Below are positions 7,617 to 17,040 of a stretch of DNA of 64,000 bases, one piece after another. The position numbers were made by a program, and so were the translations under genes. Under the pieces are notes generated by a model. The model ran no database searches and had not been told where the DNA came from. It was given only the letters and a program-made list of their open reading frames with translations. Origin of the DNA: Burkholderiales bacterium. GTDB lineage: Bacteria; Pseudomonadota; Gammaproteobacteria; Burkholderiales; SG8-41. The stretch spans positions 186,001-250,000 of the forward strand of contig JAHCAI010000002.1 of the NCBI GenBank assembly GCA_019634975.1, in the 5' to 3' direction. Position 1 is the first letter of the stretch, and each line of letters begins with the position of its first letter.

Positions 7617-9767
7617 TCAGCCCTTGATGCGGTTGATGCGCACCACTTCCGGGATTTTGCGCAGGTCGCGCACGATGCGCGCAAGGTGCATGCGGTTCAT
7701 CACCTGCACCGTGAAGCGCATGACGGTGTAGGTGCCGCCGTCGTCGGGGTCGACGGCGACGTTCTGGATGTTGGATTCAGCCGCCGCGATCTCCGCTGCG
7801 ACCTTGGCCAGTACGCCGCGCTGGTTGGCGACCACCAGGCGGATGCCGACATCGAAGAGCTTGCTCGGATTGGCGTCCCACTGCACGTCGAGCACGCGCT
7901 CCGGATCGCGGTGGTTCTTGGCGATCACCGGGCAGTCGTGGGTGTGCACCACCATGCCCTGGCCCTTGCTGATGATGCCGATGATCGGATCGCCGGGGAT
8001 GGGGCCGCAGCAGCGCGCGAACTGCACTGCAAGGCCTTCCGAGCCGCGCACCACCACGGCGCCCGCGGGGCGCGCTTCCTGCGACAGCGGCTCGCCCAGC
8101 GCGAGCAGCTGGTGGGCGACGACCACCGCAAGCCGCTTGCCCAGCCCGATGTCGGACAGGATCTCGTCGCGGGAGCGCCCGCTGGTGTCGCGCACCAGCT
8201 TGTCCCATTGCGCGTCACCGACATCTGCGGGCGTCGCCTTGAAGTTGGCCAGTGCCTGCTGCAGCAGGCGGCTGCCGAGCTGCACCGACTCCGAGAAATG
8301 CATGGTCTTCAGGAAGTGGCGGATGTGCGCCCGCGCCTTGGCGGTGGCGACGAAGTTCAGCCACAGCGGATTGGGCTTGGCATGCGAGGCGGTGATGATT
8401 TCCACGCGGTCGCCGTTGCGCAGCTCGGTGCGCAGCGGCATCAGCTCCTGGTTGATCTTCACCGCCACGCAGCGGTTGCCGATGTCGGTGTGCACCGCAT
8501 AGGCAAAGTCCACCGCGCAGGCGCCGCGCGGCAGCGACATGATCTTGCCCTTGGGCGTGAACACGTAGACCTCGTCCGGGAAAAGGTCGACTTTCAGGTG
8601 TTCCAGGAATTCCACGGAGTCGCCGGACTCGGTCTGCATCTCGAGCAGGCTCTGCAGCCACTGGTGGGTTTTCTGCTGCAGCTCCGACAGCGAGGTATCC
8701 GAACTCTTGTAGAGCCAGTGCGAGGCGACGCCGGCCTCGGCGATCCTGTGCATGTCGGCGGTGCGGATCTGGATCTCGATCGGGCTGCCGAAGGGGCCGA
8801 ACAGCGTGGTGTGCAGAGACTGGTAGCCGTTGGCCTTGGGGATCGCGATGTAGTCCTTGAATTTGCCCGGGATCGGCTTGTAGAGCCCGTGCAGCAGGCC
8901 CAGCGTCACGTAGCAGGCGGTGGCGTCCCTGACGACGATGCGGAAGCCGAAGACATCATGCACCTGGGCAAAGGACAGGTGCTTCTCGCGCATCTTGCGG
9001 TAGACCGAGTAGAGGTGCTTCTCGCGGCCCTGGACCTGCGCCTCGACACCGTGCTCGCGCAGCCGCTTCTCGATGCTGTCGAGGACCTTGCCGACCACTT
9101 CGCGGCGGTTGCCGCGGGCGGTGCGCACCGCTTTCGCCAGCACGCGGTAGCGGTCCGGGTAGAGATGGCGGAACGACAGGTCCTCCATCTCCTGGTAAAT
9201 GCTGTTCAGCCCGAGGCGGTTGGCAATCGGCGCGTAGATGTCCAGCGTCTCGCGGGCGATGCGCTGGCGCTTCTGCGGGTGGACGGCGTCCAGCGTGCGC
9301 ATGTTGTGCAGGCGGTCGGCGAGCTTGATCAGCATCACGCGCACGTCGCGCGCCATCGCCAGCAGCATCTTGCGGAAATTTTCCGCCTGCGCCTTCTCCT
9401 GGGTGTCGAATTCGATGCGGTCGAGCTTGGACACGCCGTCGACCAGTTCGGCGACCGGGCGGCCGAACAGCTCCGAGATCTGGTTCTTGGTGACGTCGGT
9501 GTCCTCGACGACGTCGTGCAGCAGGGCCGCGGTCAGCGCCTGCGTGTCCATGTGCCACTGCGCGAGGATGCTGGCCACTGCCAGCGGGTGCGCGATGTAC
9601 GGTTCCCCGGACTTGCGGAACTGGCCCTGGTGCGCGGCCTCGCTGAACTGGTAGGCCGCGCGCAGCTGGCCGATGTCCTCGGGCTTGAGATAGCCCGACC
9701 ACTCCTCGAAGAGGGCGGGTGCCGGCGGCGCTGCTGCCGCGGCTGCGGTCGGGGCTGGTGCGGTCAT
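7617..9767 (-). CDS. spoT: Bifunctional (p)ppGpp synthetase/hydrolase SpoT/RelA
   Basis: 716 residues. HD hydrolase domain with AALLHDVVEDTD, so the metal-binding His-Asp and Glu-Asp residues are intact. The synthetase domain contains YRKMREKHLSFAQVHDVFGFRIVV and ANGYQSLHTTLFGP. Then TGS (about 390-450, VFTPKGKIMSLPRGACAVDFAYAVHT), a conserved CCGPIPGDPI segment and a C-terminal ACT domain (about 640-716). The intact HD residues indicate SpoT/Rel type rather than synthetase-only RelA. It is last in yicC-gmk-rpoZ-spoT on the minus strand, the usual order; 61 bases separate it from rpoZ. It makes and degrades (p)ppGpp on starvation. A Pro/Ala-rich leader of about 19 residues precedes the conserved start. 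Confidence 0.95.
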   Translation of the reverse strand: MTAPAPTAAAAAAPPAPALFEEWSGYLKPEDIGQLRAAYQFSEAAHQGQFRKSGEPYIAHPLAVASILAQWHMDTQALTAALLHDVVEDTDVTKNQISELFGRPVAELVDGVSKLDRIEFDTQEKAQAENFRKMLLAMARDVRVMLIKLADRLHNMRTLDAVHPQKRQRIARETLDIYAPIANRLGLNSIYQEMEDLSFRHLYPDRYRVLAKAVRTARGNRREVVGKVLDSIEKRLREHGVEAQVQGREKHLYSVYRKMREKHLSFAQVHDVFGFRIVVRDATACYVTLGLLHGLYKPIPGKFKDYIAIPKANGYQSLHTTLFGPFGSPIEIQIRTADMHRIAEAGVASHWLYKSSDTSLSELQQKTHQWLQSLLEMQTESGDSVEFLEHLKVDLFPDEVYVFTPKGKIMSLPRGACAVDFAYAVHTDIGNRCVAVKINQELMPLRTELRNGDRVEIITASHAKPNPLWLNFVATAKARAHIRHFLKTMHFSESVQLGSRLLQQALANFKATPADVGDAQWDKLVRDTSGRSRDEILSDIGLGKRLAVVVAHQLLALGEPLSQEARPAGAVVVRGSEGLAVQFARCCGPIPGDPIIGIISKGQGMVVHTHDCPVIAKNHRDPERVLDVQWDANPSKLFDVGIRLVVANQRGVLAKVAAEIAAAESNIQNVAVDPDDGGTYTVMRFTVQVMNRMHLARIVRDLRKIPEVVRINRIKG

Positions 9768-9828
9768 GCGTCCGGTGCCTGGTGCCGTCCGCGGTCAGGT
9801 CTGCGCCCCAGCCTGGGGCACAACCCCC

Positions 9829-10035
9829 TTACGTCGGGCTCTTGTTGAGGATTTCGGCGCCGAATTTTCCGGCGGCGAGCTCGCGCAGGGCAATGACCGT
9901 CGGCTTGTCGCGGGTCGCGTCGATCATCGGCTGCGAACCGTTGGACAGCTGGCGGGCGCGGTAAGTTGCCGCGAGAGACATCTCGAAGCGGTTGGGAATG
10001 ACTTTCATGCAGTCGTCTACGGTGATGCGGGCCAT
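9829..10035 (-). CDS. rpoZ: RNA polymerase omega subunit
   Basis: 68 residues. [30 protein letters not shown] is the conserved N-terminus of betaproteobacterial omega, and [16 protein letters not shown] is the conserved second helix. Omega helps assemble beta-prime into core polymerase and forms part of a ppGpp site, which fits its place between gmk and spoT. Only four bases separate it from the gmk stop, so it depends on the upstream promoter. Confidence 0.95.
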   Translation of the reverse strand: MARITVDDCMKVIPNRFEMSLAATYRARQLSNGSQPMIDATRDKPTVIALRELAAGKFGAEILNKSPT

Positions 10036-10039
10036 GGCT

Positions 10040-10654
10040 TCATTCCTGCCTGAGTTTTTTGAACAGTTCGGTGTTCCGGTTCAGTTGGCGCGAAGTGCGC
10101 AGGCGCTCGGCACGGATGATGTCCTGCAGTTCGGCCGCCGCCACCCGGAATTCGCTGTTGATAATAACATAGTCGAAGTCCGTAACGTGGGCGATCTCCT
10201 CGCGCGCATTGGCGAGCCGGCGCGCGATGACCTCGGGGCTGTCCTGGGCGCGGGTGTTGAGCCTCTGCAGCAGCGCCTCGAAGGAGGGCGGCAGGATGAA
10301 AATGCTGATGGCGGCCGGCATCAGGCGCCGCACCTGGGCGGCACCCTGCCAGTCGATCTCGAGGACGATGTCGGTGTCGGCCGCAAGCTGCTCCACGACC
10401 CACTGCCGCGAGGTGCCGTAACGGTTGCCGTGGACCAGTGCCGATTCGAGGAAGTCGCCGGCCTGAGCCATCTGCTCAAACTTTTCCCCGGATACAAAAT
10501 GGTAATGCCTGCCGTCGGTTTCGCCGGGGCGGGGCGGCCGCGTGGTGTAGGACACGGATTTGCGGATCCCGGAGTCGGCCTCGAGCAGCGCCGCCACCAG
10601 GCTGGTCTTGCCGGCCCCCGAGGGCGCGCTGACGATGTAGAGATTGCCGCTCAC
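10040..10654 (-). CDS. gmk: Guanylate kinase
   Basis: 204 residues. P-loop [20 protein letters not shown]-binding [24 protein letters not shown], and the lid/[14 protein letters not shown] segment are all conserved. It phosphorylates GMP to GDP with ATP in purine nucleotide metabolism. It is in the yicC-gmk-rpoZ-spoT operon, 7 bases after yicC. Length and all motifs are normal. Confidence 0.95.
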   Translation of the reverse strand: MSGNLYIVSAPSGAGKTSLVAALLEADSGIRKSVSYTTRPPRPGETDGRHYHFVSGEKFEQMAQAGDFLESALVHGNRYGTSRQWVVEQLAADTDIVLEIDWQGAAQVRRLMPAAISIFILPPSFEALLQRLNTRAQDSPEVIARRLANAREEIAHVTDFDYVIINSEFRVAAAELQDIIRAERLRTSRQLNRNTELFKKLRQE

Positions 10655-10661
10655 CGGATGC

Positions 10662-11543
10662 TCACTCGATGTTCTGAATCTGCTCGCGCATCTGCTCGAT
10701 CAGCAGCTTGAGGTCCATCGCGACCCGCGTGACTTCGACATCCGCGGATTTTGAACCGAGCGTGTTGGCCTCGCGGTTGAGTTCCTGCATCAGGAAGTCG
10801 AGCCGCTTGCCGGAGGCGCCGCCCCTGCCGACGATGCGTTCGAGCTCGTCGAGATGGGTGGCGAGCCGGGACAGCTCCTCGTCGACGTCGATCTTGTTGA
10901 TGAACAGGGTGATTTCCTGGCGCACCCGCTCGTCGTCGGCCGACAGCATCGCCTCCTTCAGCCGCGTGTTCAGCTTGTCCTGGAAGGCGGCGATGATGCC
11001 GGGCAGCCGCGGCTTTACCGCCGCGATGCGCTCGCGCATGCCGGCGGCGCGTTCGAGAATGACCGCGGCGAGCTTGGCGCCTTCGCGCGCGCGCGCGGCG
11101 CTGAACTCGCCGAGCGCGCTGCCCAGCAGCTCGGTCGCGGTGGCGCGGAACTCTTCCACCGGCATCGTGTCGGTGCCGAGCATTCCCGGCCAGCGCAGGA
11201 TGTCGGACACACCCAGAGGCCGTGCCTCGGGCAGGGCCGCCTGCACCTGCGCGTTGAGCTGCAGCAGCTGCGCGAACAGCGTGGCGTCGAGCCCGCTGCT
11301 GCCCTGGACGCCGGGGCGCAGGGCGTAGGAGACGCGGCATTCGACCTTGCCGCGGGTGATCGAGGCGGAAATCAGCTCGCGCATCGACTGTTCCGCGGGG
11401 CGCAGCTCGTCGGGCATGCGGAACGACAGGTCGAGATAGCGGTGGTTGACCGAGCGCAGCTCCACGCTCACTGCGCCCCAGGCGAGTTCGCGCGAGGCGG
11501 TGGCATAGCCGGTCATGCTGTGGATCGGGGAACTGCGGGCCAT
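10662..11543 (-). CDS. yicC: YicC-family endoribonuclease
   Basis: 293 residues. Starts with SMTGYATASRE-like residues typical of YicC (IHSMTGYA) and ends with the conserved EVTRVAMDLKLLIEQMREQIQNIE. The central region has RGKVECRVSY and the C-terminal DUF1732 segment DFLMQELNREANTLGSKSAD. YicC proteins are metal-dependent endoribonucleases linked to RNA turnover in E. coli. It is the first gene of the minus-strand operon ending in spoT and diverges from rph, with 53 bases between start codons. Confidence 0.92.
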   Translation of the reverse strand: MARSSPIHSMTGYATASRELAWGAVSVELRSVNHRYLDLSFRMPDELRPAEQSMRELISASITRGKVECRVSYALRPGVQGSSGLDATLFAQLLQLNAQVQAALPEARPLGVSDILRWPGMLGTDTMPVEEFRATATELLGSALGEFSAARAREGAKLAAVILERAAGMRERIAAVKPRLPGIIAAFQDKLNTRLKEAMLSADDERVRQEITLFINKIDVDEELSRLATHLDELERIVGRGGASGKRLDFLMQELNREANTLGSKSADVEVTRVAMDLKLLIEQMREQIQNIE

Positions 11544-11555
11544 TGCTTCGGGCTT

Positions 11556-11561
11556 TATAAT
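11556..11561 (+). promoter_or_regulatory. Candidate -10 element (TATAAT) for rph
   Basis: A perfect TATAAT lies 36 bases before the rph start in the 53-base yicC-rph divergent gap. No convincing -35 is visible at 16-18 bases upstream. The same AT stretch read in reverse could serve yicC. Confidence 0.4.
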
Positions 11562-11596
11562 GAAAACCCGCGAAACATAGCATACGAAGGTAGCCC

Positions 11597-12316
11597 TTGC
11601 GACCCAGCCAGAGACGTCCGGACGAGCTGCGCGCCGTCCGCATCACCCGCCGCTTCACCTGTCATGCCGAAGGTTCGGTGCTGATCGAGGCAGGCGCGAC
11701 GCGGGTGCTGTGCACCGCGAGCGTGCTCGAGAAGCAGCCGCCGCACCTGCGCGGCAGCGAGCGCGGCTGGGTCACCGCCGAGTACGGCATGCTGCCGCGC
11801 TCGACCAACACCCGCACCGACCGCGAGGCCGCGCGCGGCAAGCAGTCCGGGCGCACCCAGGAAATCCAGCGCCTGATCGGGCGCTCGCTGCGCGCAGTGG
11901 TCGATCTCGACCGGCTGGGCCCGCGCACGATCCAGCTCGACTGCGACGTGATCCAGGCCGACGGCGGCACCCGCACCGCGAGCATCACCGGTGCCTGGGT
12001 TGCGCTGGCCGACGCCGTCGCCTTCCTGCTGCGCGAGAAGCGCATCGGCGCCTCGCCGCTGCGCGAGGCTGTCGCCGCGGTCTCGGTCGGCGTCTACCGC
12101 GGCGTGCCGGTGCTTGATCTCGATTACGCCGAGGATTCGGACTGCGACACCGACATGAACGTGGTGATGACCGAAGGCGGCGGCATCATCGAAGTGCAGG
12201 GCACGGCGGAGGGCGCGCCGTTCAGCCGTGCGGAAATGCAGGCAATGCTCGACCTGGCGCAGGCCGGCATCGCACAGCTGGTCGCCGCGCAGCGTGCGGC
12301 ATTGGATCAAAGCTGA
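11597..12316 (+). CDS. rph: Ribonuclease PH
   Basis: 239 residues, starting with TTG ([29 protein letters not shown]). The TTG aligns with the family start and has GAAGG upstream. Conserved features are [43 protein letters not shown] (phosphate and tRNA binding), [23 protein letters not shown] and [17 protein letters not shown]. It trims tRNA 3' ends phosphorolytically. The length equals that of active RNase PH, so no truncation like that in some E. coli K-12 strains. Confidence 0.95.
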   Translation: MRPSQRRPDELRAVRITRRFTCHAEGSVLIEAGATRVLCTASVLEKQPPHLRGSERGWVTAEYGMLPRSTNTRTDREAARGKQSGRTQEIQRLIGRSLRAVVDLDRLGPRTIQLDCDVIQADGGTRTASITGAWVALADAVAFLLREKRIGASPLREAVAAVSVGVYRGVPVLDLDYAEDSDCDTDMNVVMTEGGGIIEVQGTAEGAPFSRAEMQAMLDLAQAGIAQLVAAQRAALDQS

Positions 12317-12327
12317 AGAAGTTCATT

Positions 12328-12528
12328 GGCCACAGAGGACACAAAAACAACGTCAATTAACAGGATGAACAGGATAGGCAGGATTAAAAACCGCATTGCT
12401 CCCGGTATCCGGGCTCGATCTCGGATTGGGTCTGAGGGAGGATGAACGCTTTAATTCATTGGGTTTTTCCTGCTTATCCTGTTCATCCTGTTAAATGGTT
12501 TCGATTTTTTCTGTCGGCCCTCTGTGGC
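12328..12528. repeat. MITE-like imperfect inverted repeat between rph and rdgB
   Basis: The outer arms (12328-12338 and 12519-12528) read GCCACAGAGG and its complement. The inner arms (12357-12392 and 12461-12494) carry TTAACAGGATGAACAGGATA and its complement with few mismatches. The centre has a further CCCGG-TAT-CCGGG hairpin (12401-12413). The whole 200-base segment could fold into a long stem. Motifs such as ACAGGATGAACAGGAT are known as dispersed repeats in many proteobacterial genomes. It fills the whole gap and ends 3 bases before the rdgB ATG, so it now supplies rdgB's upstream region. No transposase is encoded. Confidence 0.75.
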
Positions 12529-12531
12529 TGA

Positions 12532-13158
12532 ATGATTTTGACCTTGAACAAGCTCGTCATCGCCTCCAACAATCCCGGCAAGCTGCGCGAGATCGCCGCG
12601 ATCCTCGCGCCGCTGGAGATCGAGGTTTTGCCGCAGGGCGCCCTCGGCGTGCCGGAAGCGGAGGAGCCGCACTGCACCTTCGTCGAGAACGCGCTGGCCA
12701 AGGCGCGCCACGCCAGCCGCCTGACCGGTTTGCCGGCGCTGGCCGACGATTCCGGCGTCTGCGTGCATGCGCTGGGCGGCGAGCCCGGCGTGCATTCGGC
12801 GCGTTATGCCGCGGGGGCAGGCGCGGTTGACCGCGAAACCCAGGACCGACTCAACAACGAAAAGCTGCTGCAGGCGCTGGCCGGCGTGGAAGACCGCAGC
12901 GCCCACTACTGCTGCGTCATTGTGCTGGTGCGCCATGCCGATGATCCGCAGCCGCTGATCGCCGAGGCGGAGTGGCACGGCACGATCCTCGAAGCACCGC
13001 GCGGTGACGGCGGCTTTGGCTACGATCCGCTGTTCCTGATCCCTGGACTCGGCAGAACCGGCGCCGAGCTCGCGCCCGAGGAAAAGAATGCCCTGAGCCA
13101 CCGCGGCCGGGCACTTGCCCTGCTGGCGCAGCGCCTGCGTGAGTTGCCGCGGGACTGA
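12532..13158 (+). CDS. rdgB: RdgB/HAM1 non-canonical purine NTP pyrophosphatase
   Basis: 208 residues. LVIASNNPGKLREIAAIL (substrate loop), GLPALADDSGVCVHALGGEPGVHSARYA (catalytic Asp in DDSG), GDGGFGYDPLFL and the final LSHRGRAL are the HAM1 signatures. It hydrolyses ITP, dITP and XTP to monophosphates, keeping deaminated purines out of DNA. The ATG at 12532 touches the inverted-repeat element and has no clear ribosome-binding site. A TTG four codons later (12544) is an alternative that still precedes the conserved KLVIASNN. Confidence 0.93.
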   Translation: MILTLNKLVIASNNPGKLREIAAILAPLEIEVLPQGALGVPEAEEPHCTFVENALAKARHASRLTGLPALADDSGVCVHALGGEPGVHSARYAAGAGAVDRETQDRLNNEKLLQALAGVEDRSAHYCCVIVLVRHADDPQPLIAEAEWHGTILEAPRGDGGFGYDPLFLIPGLGRTGAELAPEEKNALSHRGRALALLAQRLRELPRD

Positions 13159-13174
13159 CACTCCGGGCCGCGCC

Positions 13175-14359
13175 GTGGCTTCAGGCTCATCACTCATCGC
13201 GCATCACTCGTCGCTGCAGTTTTCCGCGCTGCCGCCGCTGTCGCTCTACATCCACGTGCCCTGGTGCCTGCGCAAATGCCCGTACTGCGATTTCAATTCC
13301 CATGAAGCGCGCGGCGCGCTGCCCGAGGATGAGTACGTGGCCGCGCTGCTCGCCGACCTCGAGTTCGCGCTGCCCCGGGTCTGGGGGCGCCCGGTGCTGA
13401 CCGTGTTCATCGGCGGCGGCACGCCCAGCCTGCTGTCGGTACGCGCGCTGGATGCCCTGCTCAGCGGCGTGCGTGCGCGCCTGCCGCTGGCCGCAGACGC
13501 CGAAATCACGCTGGAGGCGAATCCCGGCACGGTGGAGGCGGACAAGTTTGCGGGTTTCCGCGCGGCCGGCGTGAACCGGCTGTCGCTGGGCATCCAGAGC
13601 CTCAATGACCGCCACCTGCAGGCCTTGGGCCGCATCCATGATGCCGGCGAGGCGCGCCGTGCCGCGGAACTGGCGCTGGCGACCTTCGGCAACGTCAACC
13701 TCGACCTGATGTACGGACTGCCCGGGCAGACGCTGGCCGAGGCCGGGGCCGACATCGCGGCGCTGATCGCCCTGGGTGCGCCGCATGTCAGCGCCTATCA
13801 CCTGACTCTCGAGCCCAACACCTGGTTTCATCGCTATCCGCCTGCGGTGCCGGACGACGACACTGCGGCGGCGATGCAGTCGGTGGTGGAGGCGCGGCTC
13901 GCGGACGCGGGCTACGAACACTACGAGATTTCCGCCTTCGCCCGTCCGGGCCGGCAGTGCCGCCACAACCTGAATTACTGGACCTTCGGCGACTACCTCG
14001 GCATAGGCGCTGGGGCGCACACAAAAATATCCTTTAAAAACAATGTATTACGTCAATCCCGACTGCGCCAGCCCAAGGCTTATCTGGCGCAGGCCGGCAC
14101 TCCCGGGGCCATCAGCGAGCAACGCGAGGTGCCCGTCGCCGAACTGCCCGGCGAGTTCATGATGAATGCCCTGCGCCTGAATGGCGGTTTTGATCTTGAT
14201 CTTTTTCCGTCACGCAGCGGCCTCAACATTGCCGGCATCCTGCCGCAACTGCAGGCCGCCGAGGCCCGCTGCCTGCTGACCCGGGACCATCGCCGCGCGG
14301 CGCCCACGGCGCTGGGGCGGCGCTTCCTGAACGACCTTATTGGTCTGTTTCTCGATTAA
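13175..14359 (+). CDS. hemW: HemW-like radical SAM heme chaperone
   Basis: 394 residues if started at the GTG at 13175. Radical SAM cluster motif CLRKCPYC (C-x3-C-x2-C), GGGTPSLLS, LGIQSLNDRHLQALGR, NLDLMYGLPGQT, YEISAFARPGRQCRHNLNYW. The CxxxCxxC plus the extra Cys of YCDF match HemW rather than HemN. HemW binds heme and delivers it to membrane respiratory enzymes. The reading frame is open upstream into rdgB; GTG 13175 leaves a short leader before LYIHVPWC. An AT-rich patch (14022-14052) encodes KISFKNNVL between the conserved GAGAHTK and the following LRQ segment and is described separately. Confidence 0.9.
   Translation: MASGSSLIAHHSSLQFSALPPLSLYIHVPWCLRKCPYCDFNSHEARGALPEDEYVAALLADLEFALPRVWGRPVLTVFIGGGTPSLLSVRALDALLSGVRARLPLAADAEITLEANPGTVEADKFAGFRAAGVNRLSLGIQSLNDRHLQALGRIHDAGEARRAAELALATFGNVNLDLMYGLPGQTLAEAGADIAALIALGAPHVSAYHLTLEPNTWFHRYPPAVPDDDTAAAMQSVVEARLADAGYEHYEISAFARPGRQCRHNLNYWTFGDYLGIGAGAHTKISFKNNVLRQSRLRQPKAYLAQAGTPGAISEQREVPVAELPGEFMMNALRLNGGFDLDLFPSRSGLNIAGILPQLQAAEARCLLTRDHRRAAPTALGRRFLNDLIGLFLD
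14022..14052 (-). repeat. Dispersed AT-rich motif, copy E (inside hemW)
   Basis: Read on the minus strand this is ACATTGTTTTTAAAGGATAT followed by TTTTG, related to the AAGTATTTGTTTTTA motif seen elsewhere in the window. It is in frame within hemW and codes for KISFKNNVL. AT content is far above that of the flanking codons. One of the more divergent copies. Confidence 0.45.
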
Positions 14360-14391
14360 GCCGATCCATGCATTCCGGCAAGTTTCGTCTG

Positions 14392-14419
14392 TTGCCTTTG
14401 ACCGTTCCGGGAATAGAAT
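14392..14419 (+). promoter_or_regulatory. Candidate sigma-70 promoter for the Bug-family gene
   Basis: TTGCCT (14392-14397) and TAGAAT (14414-14419) with a 16-base spacer, about 73 bases before the ATG. A second -10-like TACAAT is at 14474-14479, directly before the GGAGGAG ribosome site. Which one is used cannot be decided from sequence. Confidence 0.4.
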
Positions 14420-14491
14420 AGCCGTGGTCCGCGCGTGTAGTGCCGGAGTTCACCGGGCGCATGCCGGGTTACATACAATCGGAGGAGATCG

Positions 14492-15466
14492 ATGAGCATC
14501 AAGCACAGCCTAATTGCGTCCTGCCTCGCTGCGGGCGCCCTTGCCGCGGGTGTCGTCCAGGCCCAGGCCTATCCCAGCAAGCCGGTACGTTTTGTCGTGA
14601 CTTATCCCGCCGGCGGCAGTTCCGACGTGATGGCGCGGATCATCGGCAAGAAACTGACCGAGCTGTGGGGGCAGAACGTGCTGGTCGATTCGCGGCCGGG
14701 TGCGGCCGGTGCGGTGGGCATGGAATACGCCGCAAAGCAGGCGCCCGACGGCCACACCTTCCTGCTCGGAAACTTCGGGCCGGTGCTGGCGAATCCCCTG
14801 CTGAACAAGGTCAAGTACGACGTGGACAAGGATTTCGTGCCGGTGGGACAGATCACGCGGGCCGCCAACATCCTGGTTACCCCGGTCACGCTGCCGGTGA
14901 AAAGCGTCAAGGATGTCATCGCCCTCGCGAAAAAGCAGCCGGGGGTGCTGACCTACGCCACCAGCGGCCCGGGCAGCATGTCACACCTGATCGGCGAATT
15001 GTTCAAGCGTGAAGCCAAGGTCGACATCGTCACCGTGCCCTTCCAGGGTGGCGTCTACTCGATCGCCGCGGTGCAGGGCGGGCACATCATGCTGATGTTC
15101 TCCGACGCGCCGCCGGTGATGGGCAACATCAAGGCCGGCAAGCTGAAGGCCCTGGCGGTGACGAGCGGCAAGCGTACCCCGTTTACCCCCGAACTGCCGA
15201 CGCTGGCCGAGCAGGGCCTGAAGGGCTTCGATGCCGCCAACTGGTGGGGGATCATGTTCCCGGCCGGCGTGCAGCGCTCGATGGTCGACAAGGTCTCTGC
15301 GGACCTCAAGATCGCCCTCAACGACGCCGAAGTGAAGAAAAACCTCGGCACCATGGCGATCGAGGCGGTCTACAGCACGCCGGAGGAATTCGCGGCCTTC
15401 ATCAAGGCCGAGCGCAAGCTCTGGGGAGACGTGATCCGCGAAGCGAAGATCGGCGGCTCACAGTAG
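14492..15466 (+). CDS. Bug-family tripartite tricarboxylate transporter substrate-binding protein
   Basis: 324 residues. Signal peptide (about 1-26, ending VVQAQA) then the Bug/TctC hallmarks YPSKPVRFVVTYPAGGSSDVMARIIG, VDSRPGAAGAVGMEYAAKQAPDGHTFLL, YATSGPGSMSHLIGELFK, VPFQGGVYSIAAVQGGHIMLMF and GKLKALAVTSGKRTPFTPELPT. These periplasmic proteins bind carboxylates or other small acids for TctAB-type transporters. No TctA or TctB is nearby, as is usual for the many orphan Bug proteins of Burkholderiales-like genomes. A strong GGAGGAG lies before the ATG and a clear terminator follows, so it is monocistronic. Ligand unknown. Confidence 0.9.
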   Translation: MSIKHSLIASCLAAGALAAGVVQAQAYPSKPVRFVVTYPAGGSSDVMARIIGKKLTELWGQNVLVDSRPGAAGAVGMEYAAKQAPDGHTFLLGNFGPVLANPLLNKVKYDVDKDFVPVGQITRAANILVTPVTLPVKSVKDVIALAKKQPGVLTYATSGPGSMSHLIGELFKREAKVDIVTVPFQGGVYSIAAVQGGHIMLMFSDAPPVMGNIKAGKLKALAVTSGKRTPFTPELPTLAEQGLKGFDAANWWGIMFPAGVQRSMVDKVSADLKIALNDAEVKKNLGTMAIEAVYSTPEEFAAFIKAERKLWGDVIREAKIGGSQ

Positions 15467-15490
15467 CTGCAGGCGCCAGCGCCTTGCCAC

Positions 15491-15517
15491 ACGGCGGCCC
15501 GCGGGCCGCCGTTTTTT
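15491..15517 (+). terminator. Rho-independent terminator after the Bug-family gene
   Basis: A perfect 22-base GC-only palindrome bar its end bases (15491-15512) is followed by six T. It lies 24 bases after the Bug-family stop, and its T run touches the trmB stop from the other strand. Confidence 0.85.
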
Positions 15518-16206
15518 CATGCCTGTGGCCGACGCCGGAACACCAGATCCCAGACGCCGTGGCCGAGCTTGAGGCCGCGGGTCTCGAACTTGGTCTGCGG
15601 CCGGTATGCGGGCCTCGGCGCATAAGCGGCCACGGTGTTCTCGAGCAGCGGCTCCGCGCCGAGCACAGCCAGCATCTGCTCGGCGTATTCGTGCCAGTCG
15701 GTTGCCGCATGCAGGTAGCCGCCGGGCTTGAGCCGTGACGCCGCGAGCGTGGCGAAAGGGGGCTGGATCAGCCGCCGCTTGTGGTGGCGCTTCTTCGGCC
15801 AGGGATCCGGAAAGAAGATGTGAATGCCGTCGAGGCTGTCCGGCGCGATCATCCCTTGCAGCACGGCGACAGCGTCATGCTGGATCACGCGCAGGTTGCC
15901 GAGCCCGGCGGCCTCGATCTGCTTGAGCAGGCTGCCCACGCCGGGCGTGTGCACTTCGATGCCGAGGTAATCGGTGTCGGGGTGCGCGGCGGCAATTGCC
16001 ACCGTGGTTTCGCCCATGCCGCAGCCGATTTCGACGATGCGCGGAGCCTTGCGGCCAAACACCGCGTCGAGGTCGGCAGGCGTGTCGCTGAACTCGAGGC
16101 CGTAGCGCGGCATCAGGGTGTCGCGCGCGCGGCGCTGCGCATTCGAGACCCGTCCCTGGCGCAGCACGTAGCTGCGGATCAATCGTTGTTGCGGCGGCTG
16201 GTTCAT
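15517..16206 (-). CDS. trmB: tRNA (guanine-N7)-methyltransferase TrmB
   Basis: 229 residues. SAM-binding [35 protein letters not shown] and catalytic [22 protein letters not shown] are diagnostic of TrmB, which methylates G46 of tRNAs with SAM. The C-terminal [19 protein letters not shown] is conserved. It follows thiG on the minus strand with a 30-base gap and may be co-transcribed with thiS-thiG. Confidence 0.95.
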   Translation of the reverse strand: MNQPPQQRLIRSYVLRQGRVSNAQRRARDTLMPRYGLEFSDTPADLDAVFGRKAPRIVEIGCGMGETTVAIAAAHPDTDYLGIEVHTPGVGSLLKQIEAAGLGNLRVIQHDAVAVLQGMIAPDSLDGIHIFFPDPWPKKRHHKRRLIQPPFATLAASRLKPGGYLHAATDWHEYAEQMLAVLGAEPLLENTVAAYAPRPAYRPQTKFETRGLKLGHGVWDLVFRRRPQA

Positions 16207-16236
16207 GGCCGCCGAGTGTAACGGAAACGCCGCGGC

Positions 16237-17040
16237 TCAGGCCTTGCCGATGAGGCCGGTGGTCGGCGAACTGGGCGCGGCGGAATACAGCTTTTTCGGC
16301 ATCCGTCCGGCACGCCAGGCATCGCGTCCGGCGGCAACCGCCAGCTTCATTGCCCTGGCCATCAGCACCGGGTCACGCGCCGCCGCGATCGCGGTGTTCA
16401 TCAGCACGGCATCGCAACCCAGTTCCATGGCGATGGCCGCATCGGAGGCGGTGCCGACACCGGCGTCGACGACCACCGGCACTTTCGCGTTTTCGATGAT
16501 GATCTGCAGGTTCCAGGGGTTGAGGATGCCCATGCCGGAGCCGATCAGCGAGGCCAGCGGCATCACCGCCACGCAGCCGATCTCCTCCAGCTGCTTCGCG
16601 ACGATGGGATCATCCGAGGTGTAGACCATGACCCGGAAGCCGTCCTTGACCAGGGTTTTGGCGGCGGCCAGGGTTTCGACCACGTTGGGGTAGAGGGTCT
16701 TCGGATCCCCCAGCACCTCCAGCTTGACCAGGTCATGACCGTCGAGCAGCTCGCGCGCCAGCCGCAGTGTGCGCACCGCATCGTCCGCGGTGTAGCAGCC
16801 GGCGGTGTTGGGCAGCATCGTGAACTGCGAAGCCGGCACGGCATCGAGCAGGCTCGGCTCGCCGGCGTTCTGCCCGATGTTGGTGCGGCGGATCGCCACG
16901 GTGACGATCTGCGCGCCGCTGGCGTCGATGGCGGCGCGGGTCTCGGCAAAGTCGCGGTATTTGCCGGTACCGATCAGCAACCGGGAGTGGAAGCTCTGTC
17001 CGCCGATGACCAGCGGATCCGGATTTTCAATGGCATTCAT
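16237..17040 (-). CDS. thiG: Thiazole synthase ThiG
   Basis: 267 residues. TIM-barrel enzyme joining deoxyxylulose 5-phosphate, dehydroglycine and ThiS-thiocarboxylate into the thiamin thiazole. Seen are [27 protein letters not shown], the Schiff-base Lys in [16 protein letters not shown], and [33 protein letters not shown]. The ATG at 17040 ([14 protein letters not shown]) fits the family start; the longer upstream frame is unsupported. It follows thiS with an 87-base gap. Confidence 0.93.
   Translation of the reverse strand: MNAIENPDPLVIGGQSFHSRLLIGTGKYRDFAETRAAIDASGAQIVTVAIRRTNIGQNAGEPSLLDAVPASQFTMLPNTAGCYTADDAVRTLRLARELLDGHDLVKLEVLGDPKTLYPNVVETLAAAKTLVKDGFRVMVYTSDDPIVAKQLEEIGCVAVMPLASLIGSGMGILNPWNLQIIIENAKVPVVVDAGVGTASDAAIAMELGCDAVLMNTAIAAARDPVLMARAMKLAVAAGRDAWRAGRMPKKLYSAAPSSPTTGLIGKA

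Noticed and set aside
9790..9830. GCCCCAG/CTGGGGC hairpin between rpoZ and spoT
   Set aside because: No T run follows on either strand; it is probably just a GC-rich intergenic stem, and the genes are expected to be co-transcribed.
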